Assembly: GCF_002899825.2 (NCBI RefSeq)
Contig: NZ_PPED02000004.1
Span: 248,001-312,000 of the forward strand
DNA: 64,000 bases
Direction of reading: 5' to 3'
DNA from: Chryseobacterium phosphatilyticum
Lineage (GTDB): Bacteria > Bacteroidota > Bacteroidia > Flavobacteriales > Weeksellaceae
The notes under the pieces are model-generated. The model worked only from the letters and a program-made list of their open reading frames with translations, was not told the origin of the DNA and did not search any database. Shown in pieces: positions 25,907-34,071 of this stretch. The position numbers were made by a program, and so were the translations under genes. The number at the start of each line of letters is the position of its first letter. Position 1 is the stretch's first letter.

Positions 25907-26659
25907 ATGGAACTTGATGGAACTAGGGATGAAAGTTTAGTAAATCCGGAACTTGACATTAATGAAACAAAATTACATAACAGCTTAAGACAAAAAACCT
26001 GGGATGAAACCATTACCAAGGACAGTTGGATGGTATTCAAGGTCATGGCAGAGTTTGTAGATGGCTATGAAAAACTGGCTAAGATCGGACCCTGTGTTTC
26101 TATCTTTGGTTCTGCACGCCTGAAACCCGAGAATAAATACTACGAAATGGCTGTGGAAATAGCTGAAAAGATTACCAAATTAGGTTTCGGTATCATTACT
26201 GGTGGGGGCCCGGGAATCATGGAAGCTGGAAATAAAGGTGCATTCAATGCCAAGGGAAGATCCATCGGATTGAATATTGACCTTCCTTTTGAACAGCATT
26301 TTAATCCTTATATCAACAAGTCCTATTCAATGAACTTCGATTACTTTTTCGTGAGAAAGGTAATGTTTGTAAAATATTCGCAAGGCTTTGTAGTAATGCC
26401 AGGAGGTTTTGGAACACTGGATGAACTTACCGAAGCATTGACTTTGATTCAAACCAACAAAATTGGCAAATTTCCCATCGTATTGGTAGGAACCGAATTT
26501 TGGGGAGGATTATTGGATTGGTTCAAGACCACTCTCCTTAGAGACGGTATGATTGCAGAAGATGATCTCGATCTTTACCGTGTGGTAGACACTGCAGATG
26601 AGGCAGTAGCACATATTAAAGCATTTTATGACAAATATTCCGTAAATGTTAATTTCTAA
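25907..26659 (+). CDS. LOG family (TIGR00730-type) Rossmann protein
   Basis: 250 residues, 7 nt after murU and so part of the operon. It has a nucleotide-binding GSARLKPEN segment, ITGGGPGIMEAGNKGA, and the diagnostic PGGFGTLDE motif. LOG proteins remove ribose 5-phosphate from cytokinin-type nucleotides in plants and some bacteria; most bacterial members act on nucleoside monophosphates such as AMP or are uncharacterised. The extended N-terminus (about 60 residues before the Rossmann core) is typical of the longer bacterial subgroup. No link with cell-wall recycling is known to me. Confidence 0.9.
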   Translation: MELDGTRDESLVNPELDINETKLHNSLRQKTWDETITKDSWMVFKVMAEFVDGYEKLAKIGPCVSIFGSARLKPENKYYEMAVEIAEKITKLGFGIITGGGPGIMEAGNKGAFNAKGRSIGLNIDLPFEQHFNPYINKSYSMNFDYFFVRKVMFVKYSQGFVVMPGGFGTLDELTEALTLIQTNKIGKFPIVLVGTEFWGGLLDWFKTTLLRDGMIAEDDLDLYRVVDTADEAVAHIKAFYDKYSVNVNF

Positions 26660-26717
26660 TTGGCATATTATTTGTGAACTATAACTAGCAAGTATGATTG
26701 TAAATCTATTAATTAAG

Positions 26718-27188
26718 ATGAAAAAACTTTTATATATATCAGGAATTTTAACATTTTTTGTGTTAATGAGTTTTATGTATGTAGACTTTTTCTCTTCAAT
26801 GACCAAGGTGGATTATATTGATGGAAGCAAAACATTGAAGTTTACCACAAAAATGAATACAAGCCATATCTCTGATGCAATTAAAATCAATCCGAATACA
26901 GCAGGATTCGAAGCAGAAGTGAAAAAATATGTGAACAATAATTTTGATGTATTTGTCAATGGTGCTGCTAAAACAATTACTTTCACCGGAAGTCAGGTCA
27001 GCGGAGAAACTGTATGGGTATATTTCGAGACGGGAGGTGTTTCGGATATCAATACCTTAAAGATTAAAAATACGATCCTTCTGAGCGCTTTTCCTAAGCA
27101 GATCAATCTGGTTAATATTGCCTATAAAGGCAGCCAGAAAACAATGAACTTCCAAAGAGGAAAAGAAGTGAATGAAGTATCTTTTTAA
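26718..27188 (+). CDS. DUF6702 family exported protein
   Basis: 156 residues from the ATG at 26718, where a hydrophobic signal or anchor begins (MKKLLYISGILTFF); eight residues could be added from 26694. The remainder is a single beta-rich domain with KVDYIDGSKTLKFTTKMNTSHISDAI features. This resembles DUF6702, a Bacteroidota family whose members lie in the periplasm or are membrane tethered and are sometimes labelled peptidase E without support. No catalytic motif is seen. It is 58 nt after the LOG gene and ends at its own terminator. Confidence 0.75.
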   Translation: MKKLLYISGILTFFVLMSFMYVDFFSSMTKVDYIDGSKTLKFTTKMNTSHISDAIKINPNTAGFEAEVKKYVNNNFDVFVNGAAKTITFTGSQVSGETVWVYFETGGVSDINTLKIKNTILLSAFPKQINLVNIAYKGSQKTMNFQRGKEVNEVSF

Positions 27189-27218
27189 ACAAAATTAGAT
27201 TTAACCATTATAAATGGG

Positions 27219-27254
27219 TACCCTGAAAAGCTAGACTTTTCGGGGTATTTTTTT
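27219..27254 (+). terminator. Rho-independent terminator
   Basis: Arms taccctgaaaag and cttttcggggta (one T-G pair) with a 5-nt loop, followed by T7. Confidence 0.9.
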
Positions 27255-27332
27255 GAACACAAGCAAAACAAATCACCGACAAGAGATTAATTAAGTATAA
27301 ATACCTAGCTTTAAATTTCAGCATTTATACTC

Positions 27333-27363
27333 TTGGGCAGGTATGGGTGGCATTATAAATTTG
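27333..27363 (+). promoter_or_regulatory. Promoter TTG-20 nt-TAAATTTG for the PixA-like gene
   Basis: Both Bacteroidota elements are present at good spacing. The predicted start of transcription gives a leader of about 60 nt before the ATG at 27432, longer than for most genes here. Confidence 0.65.
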
Positions 27364-27431
27364 TGATGTAATTACAACTCAACAGTGAAGCCGTATCACC
27401 AATAATCACGGGGCGACATCTGAAAAGCCAT

Positions 27432-28034
27432 ATGAGTAGGAAAAAACCAAACGAAAATAATAATAACATGGACACATCACAATTATCATCAAGTCAGGTC
27501 ATTGACATTATGGTCGTTATCGACACAGACTATGTGAAAGACTACATGAAAAAAAGAAACCTTGCTCCCAGTACAAAAAGTGACAGCCCGGTACCTATTG
27601 ACCACATTGCCAAATATATGATCGTTCCAAGTGGAAACGCTCTTTTGGGCCAGGCAACAGGAGATTTAAATCTGAAAGCAAGAAACGGAGACAGAGTATC
27701 CTTCAGAGGTAGCTCAATTTATCAGAATTCGGATGACGCTGTCATTATCTATGGTTTTCAAAAATATTCGGGAGACGAAATATTTAACGGTAACCCGATG
27801 TTTTATGATGTTGTAGACCGAAAACTGGCTGTTGTCCCGGATCATACAAAAAAAGACGGGCTTCCCGCTATACCTGCCAATGTTAACTTTTACAGCTATG
27901 ACGCTACGATAGGACGCACAGGAATAGGAAATTATACTCTTAACTTTGCTCTATATACTTTAGACCCTAATAACAGTGACAGGCAGATACTTTACAGCTA
28001 TTGCTGCTGGGATCCGACGATTACGGTTGAATAA
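27432..28034 (+). CDS. PixA/AidA-like inclusion body family protein
   Basis: 200 residues without signal peptide. After an Asn-rich start (a second ATG at 27468 would drop it) comes VIDIMVVIDTDYV, then YMIVPSGNALLGQATGDL, DRVSFRGSSIYQN and AIIYGFQKYSGD. These match the family of PixA, the methionine-rich inclusion body protein of Xenorhabdus, and AidA of Ralstonia and Burkholderia. These proteins accumulate in stationary phase or under quorum control in those organisms. What the Flavobacteria use it for is unknown. It is monocistronic with its own promoter and terminator. Confidence 0.85.
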   Translation: MSRKKPNENNNNMDTSQLSSSQVIDIMVVIDTDYVKDYMKKRNLAPSTKSDSPVPIDHIAKYMIVPSGNALLGQATGDLNLKARNGDRVSFRGSSIYQNSDDAVIIYGFQKYSGDEIFNGNPMFYDVVDRKLAVVPDHTKKDGLPAIPANVNFYSYDATIGRTGIGNYTLNFALYTLDPNNSDRQILYSYCCWDPTITVE

Positions 28035-28047
28035 ACAGATAGTATTA

Positions 28048-28075
28048 AACCACTGCGGATGCGCGGTGGTTTTTT
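28048..28075 (+). terminator. Rho-independent terminator
   Basis: Arms aaccactgc and gcggtggtt (one T-G pair) with a 6-nt loop and T6 after the PixA-like gene. Confidence 0.85.
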
Positions 28076-28108
28076 GATAGGGAGTTAAAAATAACATATT
28101 AAAACAAA

Positions 28109-28178
28109 AGCCGGCTTTTTAAAGACGGCCTGTATATTAAATAATAGTTCAATTATTGAACCTGAATATTATCTAATT
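28109..28178. repeat. 70-bp direct repeat, copy A (remnant gene end)
   Basis: This segment matches 29485-29554 at 66 of 70 positions by hand alignment. On the minus strand it would encode the last residues LDNIQVQ and stop of the DUF5689 lipoprotein, but only that tail is present; the sequence beyond 28178 is unrelated. It also carries a degraded copy of that gene's terminator. Confidence 0.85.
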
Positions 28179-28220
28179 TCTTAAGTATAAGAATAAAGAA
28201 TAAATCTTTTAATAGTTATT

Positions 28221-28559
28221 TTAATTTTCATCACATTTCCATTTATGAACTATAACTGTGTCCTTTTTATGAATATTAAATGTCAACTCTCCTCTCTTTT
28301 TTACAATAGTATCTCCAACCTCTATCTCATTAGCATATAAACTCCACCATCTATTTGGTTCAGAGATTTTAAGATCATGAGTAATCGGATCATGTCCTTT
28401 GACTTTAAACAAACTCGCTCCAGTTGGCACTACTATATCAACAATAATGTTACACTCTTGTTGTAAAAGCATATTAGTATACCGAGAACAATTAAAACAA
28501 GAATGTAATAGAAAACATCCAAATAAATAAATTACTACTATTTTAATTAACTGTTTCAT
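28221..28559 (-). CDS. Small lipoprotein, candidate immunity protein to the Rhs tip
   Basis: 112 residues. A signal peptide ends in a lipobox-like LHSC (lipidated Cys near residue 21), so the product should be membrane-anchored. The rest is a beta-rich stretch without a family I recognise. The ATG lies 3 nt after the stop of the orphan Rhs C-terminal segment, the position where immunity genes of polymorphic toxins are found. The immunity role is inferred from position only; it could equally be an unrelated lipoprotein carried along with the fragment. Confidence 0.6.
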   Translation of the reverse strand: MKQLIKIVVIYLFGCFLLHSCFNCSRYTNMLLQQECNIIVDIVVPTGASLFKVKGHDPITHDLKISEPNRWWSLYANEIEVGDTIVKKRGELTFNIHKKDTVIVHKWKCDEN

Positions 28560-28562
28560 AAA

Positions 28563-29405
28563 CTAATCAAATTGAGGTGTAAATCCATAATACATTTTGC
28601 TTAAATTATATGTAGTAGTATTAGCTACGGCTGCTCCATATCCTAGTTTTAGATTGATACTTGTGGTAGCTGTTCCAAAGTTAGATATTTCTCCGTCTTG
28701 AGAACTCTTAGCATGTTCAAAGCCTAATAGATAGGACCCGGAATAGGATTTACTTTCTCCAACCATACCACCAAAAACATCTTTAAACTTTTGACCATTT
28801 ACAGTACCATAGGCATTCATAAAATTAATCTGTACCATTGTTCCCGCACTAGGAAGATTAAGTGTTCCATATGTACCAAAAAAATTTAATTTTCCAGATC
28901 CTAGATTATATGCCATAGTCAAACTACCTGTATAATAGCCCAAACTTCCTCCAGCCGTAAGACCAATCGCATAACGCCCCCAAAAATCGTTTTCGGCTTC
29001 TCCTAAACGAGTACGTGCAGCATCTAAATTTCTTTCAGCAATAACACTTTTAGGAGTTATTTTAACCTCTCCAACATCCTTAACTCTCCCATCAGCAATA
29101 GCTCTTCCACCACCACCTTCAGTATCATCATACATCCATCCATCTGCTGCATAATAAATTCCTCCTTCACGGAATGTTTCACCTACATATTTTCCATTTA
29201 CTCCTTTATCATCTAAATCTTCCTGACTTTTTATATCATCTCTAAATTCCAACTGAACCAATGAATTTCTAAACCAGTCTGTTTCTGATCTTCCATCAGG
29301 ATCAATAAACCGTATTGGATTATTGGTAGCGTAATTGTATGTTGACAGCCCTCTTGGCTTATCTAAACTAATATAAAATATTAGTTTAGACAGCGAAATT
29401 AGAAA
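28563..29405 (-). pseudogene. Orphan C-terminal end of an Rhs-repeat protein
   Basis: The frame is open from 29405 to the stop at 28563, with no ATG at its head (the first start-like codon is TTG at 29261). Translation upstream of that codon gives STYNYATNNPIRFIDPDGR, the conserved end of the Rhs core that precedes the variable toxin tip. About 230 residues of tip follow, rich in Gly, Tyr and Phe (GRYAIGLTAGGSLGYYTG, LGYGAAV). All the repeats and the secretion domain that should come before are gone; the frame runs into a stop at 29406. It is a broken or displaced Rhs C-terminus. Whether anything is translated is unknown. Confidence 0.8.
29363..29389. repeat. Perfect 12-bp inverted repeat with 3-nt loop
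   Basis: ctaaactaatat and atattagtttag flank aaa. It lies exactly where homology to the Rhs core stops, and inside the open frame of the fragment. Confidence 0.85.
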
Positions 29406-29451
29406 TTAAATTTGTTTCCATAAAAAATCTTTTAATCTTTTAATTTCGCTG
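29391..29451. repeat. 11-bp inverted repeat around 39 nt
   Basis: cagcgaaatta (29391-29401) and taatttcgctg (29441-29451) are exact complements. They begin one base after the 12-bp palindrome. They could be a recombination site or the end of a lost mobile element; no transposase is near. Confidence 0.7.
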
Positions 29452-29479
29452 GACAATAATTTTGCTGCCAAAAACGATA

Positions 29480-29505
29480 AAAAAAGCCGTCTTTTTCAAG
29501 ACGGC
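29480..29505 (-). terminator. Rho-independent terminator of the TonB receptor-DUF5689 operon
   Basis: Arms gccgtctt and aagacggc close a 4-nt loop. Read on the minus strand the hairpin is followed by T6. Confidence 0.85.
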
Positions 29506-29554
29506 CTGTATATTAAATAGTAGCTCAATTATTGAACCTGAATATTATCTAATT
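29485..29554. repeat. 70-bp direct repeat, copy B (functional gene end)
   Basis: This copy contains the true 3' end of the DUF5689 gene (stop at 29529) and its terminator. Copy A lies 1376 bp away on the far side of the Rhs fragment. Confidence 0.85.
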
Positions 29555-30920
29555 GAATTGAAGTTGTTACACCGGATGATGATCCAGAGTATTCAAACAA
29601 GATAAATCCATTTCCTGTCACTGAAGCAGGAATATTATAAGTTCCCGCAGGGGTAAGCGTTCCATAATTCACCGCAGGAGCTTGAGGAATTGTAAATTCT
29701 GAAGTAATATCTACCTTAGTTGCTGCAGTAATATCTCCAAGAGGAGTATAATTAGTTGTATAGTAAACTTTCAGAGCATTACCATTCCAGAATCCAACAT
29801 TTACATCAAATTTTAATGTACTAGCATCGGTAAAGTTTACTGGTACAGCAAAATAGGTCAGGTAACTTCCCGAACCTGAGTTCGCTCCCAACTGGATATA
29901 TTTATTACCGCTGAAAGTTTTTAACTGCCAGTATCTGTTTCCTAACACCGCATCGTTTACATATTTAGGATAAATCTCAAGGTTCGTAGGACTTGTAGAA
30001 TAACTTTCAAAATTTTCTAAGAAAGAACCTAAATAAGCAATATCAGTACCTCCTTTAGGCGGTGTTGCATCTACTCTGCTTCCTTTAAAATTAATATCTT
30101 TAGTATTTCTGATAAGCATTTGCCAAGTGGTATTATAACGGCTTACTACAAAAGTAATATCTCCGTTACCTGTTGGTAATAAAGTAGCTCCCTCAGAGAA
30201 GAATCCTGAATTTCTCAGGGTAACAGAACCTCCTGCACCATCTTCCAATCCTCTGTCTGTATCTACACCAGCACCTCCAACATAATCAATATATGTTTTG
30301 TTAACAGGGTAAATATCTCCGATTGCAAACTGAGAATTAGGAACCTTAACTAAAGTATTGATATATTGATCGCTCTTAGCTGCATTAAGATTTGGTAATT
30401 CAACAGGTTTAATAGCAACGATTTCAAGACCATTCCCATTACAAACCCCAGATACATATCTGCTTAACAAAGAGGCAGGAATTCTTCCAATTGAAAAAGT
30501 GGGGTCCACAGAACCTATTTTAACAGTTCCTCTGTCAAGACCTAATCTTAACCCTTTTGCGTTAATTCTGATATGAGCACCTACAGGGAAGTCTGCATAG
30601 TTACTTGACTTATCAACTTCAATCTGAAGACCGGCTGTAGGGTTTTCAGCTTTATCCTGGAAAGAGATGGTTTTGTAGAAGTTTCCGTTTTCGTCTGAAG
30701 AAATTACATACCCATCAAAGATCTGATCTGTAGTAATCAGTTTATATCCTGTAGCAGGAGCCTGAGCTTTAAAATCAGCAAGAGAAATGTTGGGTGCAGC
30801 AAATTTATTCTCACATTTAATGGGAGGAGTCTCCCACTCGTCTTTTTGTACACAAGAAGCAAGAGCAATTACAGCGAATGCAATTCCTGTTACCGGACTT
30901 AAGTATTTCTTTATGTTCAT
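29529..30920 (-). CDS. DUF5689 domain lipoprotein
   Basis: 463 residues. Lipobox IALASC puts a lipidated Cys at residue 23. Residues about 45-290 look like DUF5689, with the ITTDQIFDGYVISSDENGNF and FYKTISFQD features and an OB-like barrel. The last 150 residues (FENFESYS, YWQLKTFSGNKYIQL, LDNIQVQ) form a cleaved-adhesin or choice-of-anchor type jelly roll. It follows the TonB receptor by 39 nt in one operon and is probably its outer-surface partner. DUF5689 proteins often occur next to secreted endonuclease/phosphatases, as here. Confidence 0.85.
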   Translation of the reverse strand: MNIKKYLSPVTGIAFAVIALASCVQKDEWETPPIKCENKFAAPNISLADFKAQAPATGYKLITTDQIFDGYVISSDENGNFYKTISFQDKAENPTAGLQIEVDKSSNYADFPVGAHIRINAKGLRLGLDRGTVKIGSVDPTFSIGRIPASLLSRYVSGVCNGNGLEIVAIKPVELPNLNAAKSDQYINTLVKVPNSQFAIGDIYPVNKTYIDYVGGAGVDTDRGLEDGAGGSVTLRNSGFFSEGATLLPTGNGDITFVVSRYNTTWQMLIRNTKDINFKGSRVDATPPKGGTDIAYLGSFLENFESYSTSPTNLEIYPKYVNDAVLGNRYWQLKTFSGNKYIQLGANSGSGSYLTYFAVPVNFTDASTLKFDVNVGFWNGNALKVYYTTNYTPLGDITAATKVDITSEFTIPQAPAVNYGTLTPAGTYNIPASVTGNGFILFEYSGSSSGVTTSIQLDNIQVQ

Positions 30921-30959
30921 TTTGATATTTTTTAATTAAAGTAGTTAATAAACTGATGA

Positions 30960-33824
30960 TTAAAATCTAAATTGTAAGTTCACGAAATATGATCTTCCCT
31001 GAGTATACCAGTATTTTGGAGCAAATAAAGTAAATTCTCTGTCAAGATCCTGAGCAAAACTAGGATACTTGGCATTTCTTGTTTGCTCAAACCCTCCTGT
31101 AATGTATCTTTTGTTATCTAACACATTATTTACGGTTGCAGAAAGCAATACGTAATACTTGCCGATCACCCATGATTTACCTGCATTTACATTCAGGAAG
31201 AAAGATGAAGGGAGTTTGTTAGGTTGCAACACTCTTCTTAAATCCCCTTCTGTTAAACCTGAATAAGGTGTACCGGTATTGTCATTCTGTACAAATGATT
31301 CTGTTCTTACCAATGAAGCAGGATCCAGATAATTATCATCAAAATAATTCCAGTTTCCACCTACCCACCAGTATTTAGGGTTATTATAACGGAACCCTAA
31401 AGAGAACGCCTGTTGAGGGGTTCCTCCCTGACGGTAGTTTTTAAGGTAAGATTTACCCATACTTGTATAAGGAAGTCCGTTACCGAAAACTCCTACAGCA
31501 TCTGACGCAAAATACGTCATTGGGTCATTCTGATAAGTATACTGTCCGATACTTGCCAAACCTTGCAATGATAATGTAGGTAATACCTTCACATCTAAGC
31601 CCAGTTCCAAGCCCATATTTCTTTTCTTCACATCAGTCATGATCTGTGAAACAAATGCACTCTGAACGTTCGTTTGGTTACCGTCTGCATCAACACTCTT
31701 CAATGGAATTCCATCTGCAAAGAATCTCTGAACAGTAGTTTCATTGCTTGTATCAATCAAATATCCTGTCAATCTCATTTTCAGGAAAGGAGTAGAAATC
31801 ACATAGCTAAGATCATTAGCATTGACTACCATACTTTTTATCCCCGGAGCTACAGATCCGTTGACTCTTGGATTTACAAACAAATCTTCCAGATAAGGAG
31901 CCTGATTATAATAAGCACCATTATAAACAAGGAAGTTTCTTCCGTTTAGTTTATAAATGATCTGGCCTTTAAGGCCAAAATTCCAGTAATTATAGTCTGT
32001 TCCTTTTCCGTAAGAATCATTATATAAATAATGTTTGAATAAGCCTTCTCTGTTGGAAGATGAATATCCTGCCATTGCAGAAACAAATACATCAAATTTT
32101 CCTGTTGAGAATTTTAATCCCGGGTTTACTTTCACTTCCTGTCTTCTGAAAATGTAGTCATACCCCATTTTATCTCCTACCCTCTTCGTTACATTGCCTT
32201 CACCATCATTGAACAAACCTGATTTCCCAGGCTGATTGGTTGCTGCAAACGGATCTCTGTTCAGTACAAAGTCTGCCCCCAAAAGATCATTTACCTCTCT
32301 GTATTGCTCAGAATAATAGTTTTGATAAGATACATTGAGTAAAAATTTAGTTGTATCCGTGAAATTGTGTACAAAATGGGTTGCTGCATTCCAGATTCTA
32401 TCATCGCTTACATCATTTACCAGATAATATAGAGCTCTTTTACCTGTCTGCCCATAATAAGATCCTACTGGCTGGGACATGTTTCTTCTGTATAATCTAT
32501 CCCAATCCAGTTGAGTAACTTTTGGATCTCCTGATTGCCATGCTGCCAATGCTGTTCTGTAGGCATCCTGTGAAGTGGTCATTGAACCATCAGCATTGAT
32601 AACTGAAGCATTAGGATCTAAAGAGTCATAATAACTTGGTAAATTTCTGTAATACGTAGGAGATGGATTCTGAACATTCTGCCAGTCTAAACGGGAACCT
32701 TTGTCTTTCCCAAACTGATACGAAAGCGATGTCCAAAGACTTGATTTCTTATTAATCTTCCAGAAGTCCTGAATTTGAAAAATAGGTTGAAAACCTTTTC
32801 TTACCCTTTCACTTCTTTGTTCTCCATCCTGATATCCCCAATAAGAATTATAATGTACTCCTCTGTAATCATATACTTCCTGTGTACTCGGGCTTGCAGT
32901 AGATCTTCTGTAAGGAGCACCAATAAAGTTGAATGTTACCGTGTGATTGTCACTTAATTTTTTCTCAATTCCTAAATACGCTCCATAAGCATCATAGAAT
33001 GTACCTTCCTGGATTCCCTCTTCAGCCCATCTTCTTGCACCCATTACAGTGAAAGCCCATCCTTTTTTACTCATTCCTGAAGAATAACGCAGGGAAGTTC
33101 TGTTTCTGTAATTTCTGTTGGTTAAAGATTGGGTAAACTGGAACCCTTTTCTATACTCACTGGCCTTTGTATTTTTGTAAACAACCGAGCTGTTTCCTCC
33201 AAATGTATATTCCGAAGGGGAATGGTTGGCAGAAACTTCAGGATACCTTGTAATTTCATTCAGTCCACCCCAGTTATTGAAGTCCACATTACCATTATCA
33301 GATTTCAACATAGAAACCCCGTTGAGCATATTTTCGCCTGTTCTTCCATCAATTCCTCTTGGGCGGAACCAGTAAAATCCAAGATCAAACGCGGCAATTC
33401 TGCTAAAAATGTCTTGAGAAGACTGAAGCAAACCTACAGTTGAAGCTTGTCCACTGCTATTGCTATCATCATCATCATTGTCAATAATCGCTAAACCTTG
33501 ATCAGCGCTTGTAAGAGCAGAATAAAGAGTAATAACTCCTAAATCCTTTCTTTTCTCATCCGCTACGTCAAACTCCATCAACTTGGTTTCGAAGTTGGGT
33601 TTCGTAATCACAATTTGGTAATGGCCCGGCTGCAGATCTACAAACTGGAAATATCCAATTTTGTCAGCCGTTACATCATTTTCGCTCCCTTTTAAATCTA
33701 CTTGTGCCTTTTCAATAGGCTTTCCTTCTGCATCCTTAAGATACGCAGACACAGTGGTCTGTGCAAAATAATATGAAGCAGGAAGTAAAGTAAATAAAGA
33801 GACTAATGATAGTTTTTTAATCAT
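30960..33824 (-). CDS. TonB-dependent receptor with carboxypeptidase-like domain
   Basis: 954 residues from the ATG at 33824, which starts a clean signal peptide (MIKKLSLVSLF... YFAQ); an in-frame ATG at 33908 would put 28 basic residues before it and overlap the promoter. A carboxypeptidase regulatory-like domain (about 22-105: VSAYLKDAEGKPIEKAQVDLKG) precedes the plug and a long barrel ending FVNLQFRF. An acidic Asp run (IDNDDDDSNS) lies before the plug. It should import a nutrient released or bound by its two partners, the DUF5689 lipoprotein in the same operon and the divergent secreted EEP enzyme. Confidence 0.93.
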   Translation of the reverse strand: MIKKLSLVSLFTLLPASYYFAQTTVSAYLKDAEGKPIEKAQVDLKGSENDVTADKIGYFQFVDLQPGHYQIVITKPNFETKLMEFDVADEKRKDLGVITLYSALTSADQGLAIIDNDDDDSNSSGQASTVGLLQSSQDIFSRIAAFDLGFYWFRPRGIDGRTGENMLNGVSMLKSDNGNVDFNNWGGLNEITRYPEVSANHSPSEYTFGGNSSVVYKNTKASEYRKGFQFTQSLTNRNYRNRTSLRYSSGMSKKGWAFTVMGARRWAEEGIQEGTFYDAYGAYLGIEKKLSDNHTVTFNFIGAPYRRSTASPSTQEVYDYRGVHYNSYWGYQDGEQRSERVRKGFQPIFQIQDFWKINKKSSLWTSLSYQFGKDKGSRLDWQNVQNPSPTYYRNLPSYYDSLDPNASVINADGSMTTSQDAYRTALAAWQSGDPKVTQLDWDRLYRRNMSQPVGSYYGQTGKRALYYLVNDVSDDRIWNAATHFVHNFTDTTKFLLNVSYQNYYSEQYREVNDLLGADFVLNRDPFAATNQPGKSGLFNDGEGNVTKRVGDKMGYDYIFRRQEVKVNPGLKFSTGKFDVFVSAMAGYSSSNREGLFKHYLYNDSYGKGTDYNYWNFGLKGQIIYKLNGRNFLVYNGAYYNQAPYLEDLFVNPRVNGSVAPGIKSMVVNANDLSYVISTPFLKMRLTGYLIDTSNETTVQRFFADGIPLKSVDADGNQTNVQSAFVSQIMTDVKKRNMGLELGLDVKVLPTLSLQGLASIGQYTYQNDPMTYFASDAVGVFGNGLPYTSMGKSYLKNYRQGGTPQQAFSLGFRYNNPKYWWVGGNWNYFDDNYLDPASLVRTESFVQNDNTGTPYSGLTEGDLRRVLQPNKLPSSFFLNVNAGKSWVIGKYYVLLSATVNNVLDNKRYITGGFEQTRNAKYPSFAQDLDREFTLFAPKYWYTQGRSYFVNLQFRF

Positions 33825-33886
33825 GAGTATATTATTTTTTTTAATACTTTTCTTCTTAATTCTCAACAGTTTAAAAGTTGGGGGCA

Positions 33887-33915
33887 CAAATTTAGTCAAA
33901 ATTTGCAATTAACAA
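33887..33915 (-). promoter_or_regulatory. Promoter TTG-18 nt-TAAATTTG for the receptor operon
   Basis: Both elements occur on the minus strand (TTG at 33915-33913, box at 33894-33887), giving a leader of about 57 nt before the ATG at 33824. Confidence 0.65.
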
Positions 33916-34013
33916 CTTTTTTAACATTATTTTTCCTTAACATTGCAAGCTTTTATGAATGATTAAGTAAAAGGCTTATATTTATTCCCTTTTAAATTTA
34001 CAAATATTTAAAA

Positions 34014-34041
34014 TTGAATGAATTAAAAAGAAGTAAATTTG
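34014..34041 (+). promoter_or_regulatory. Promoter TTG-17 nt-TAAATTTG for the endonuclease/phosphatase gene
   Basis: Both Bacteroidota elements lie back to back with the divergent receptor promoter, about 100 bp apart, so a shared regulator could act on both. Confidence 0.65.
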
Positions 34042-34071
34042 TCGTTTAAATAATTTTTAATACTCTAGAGG

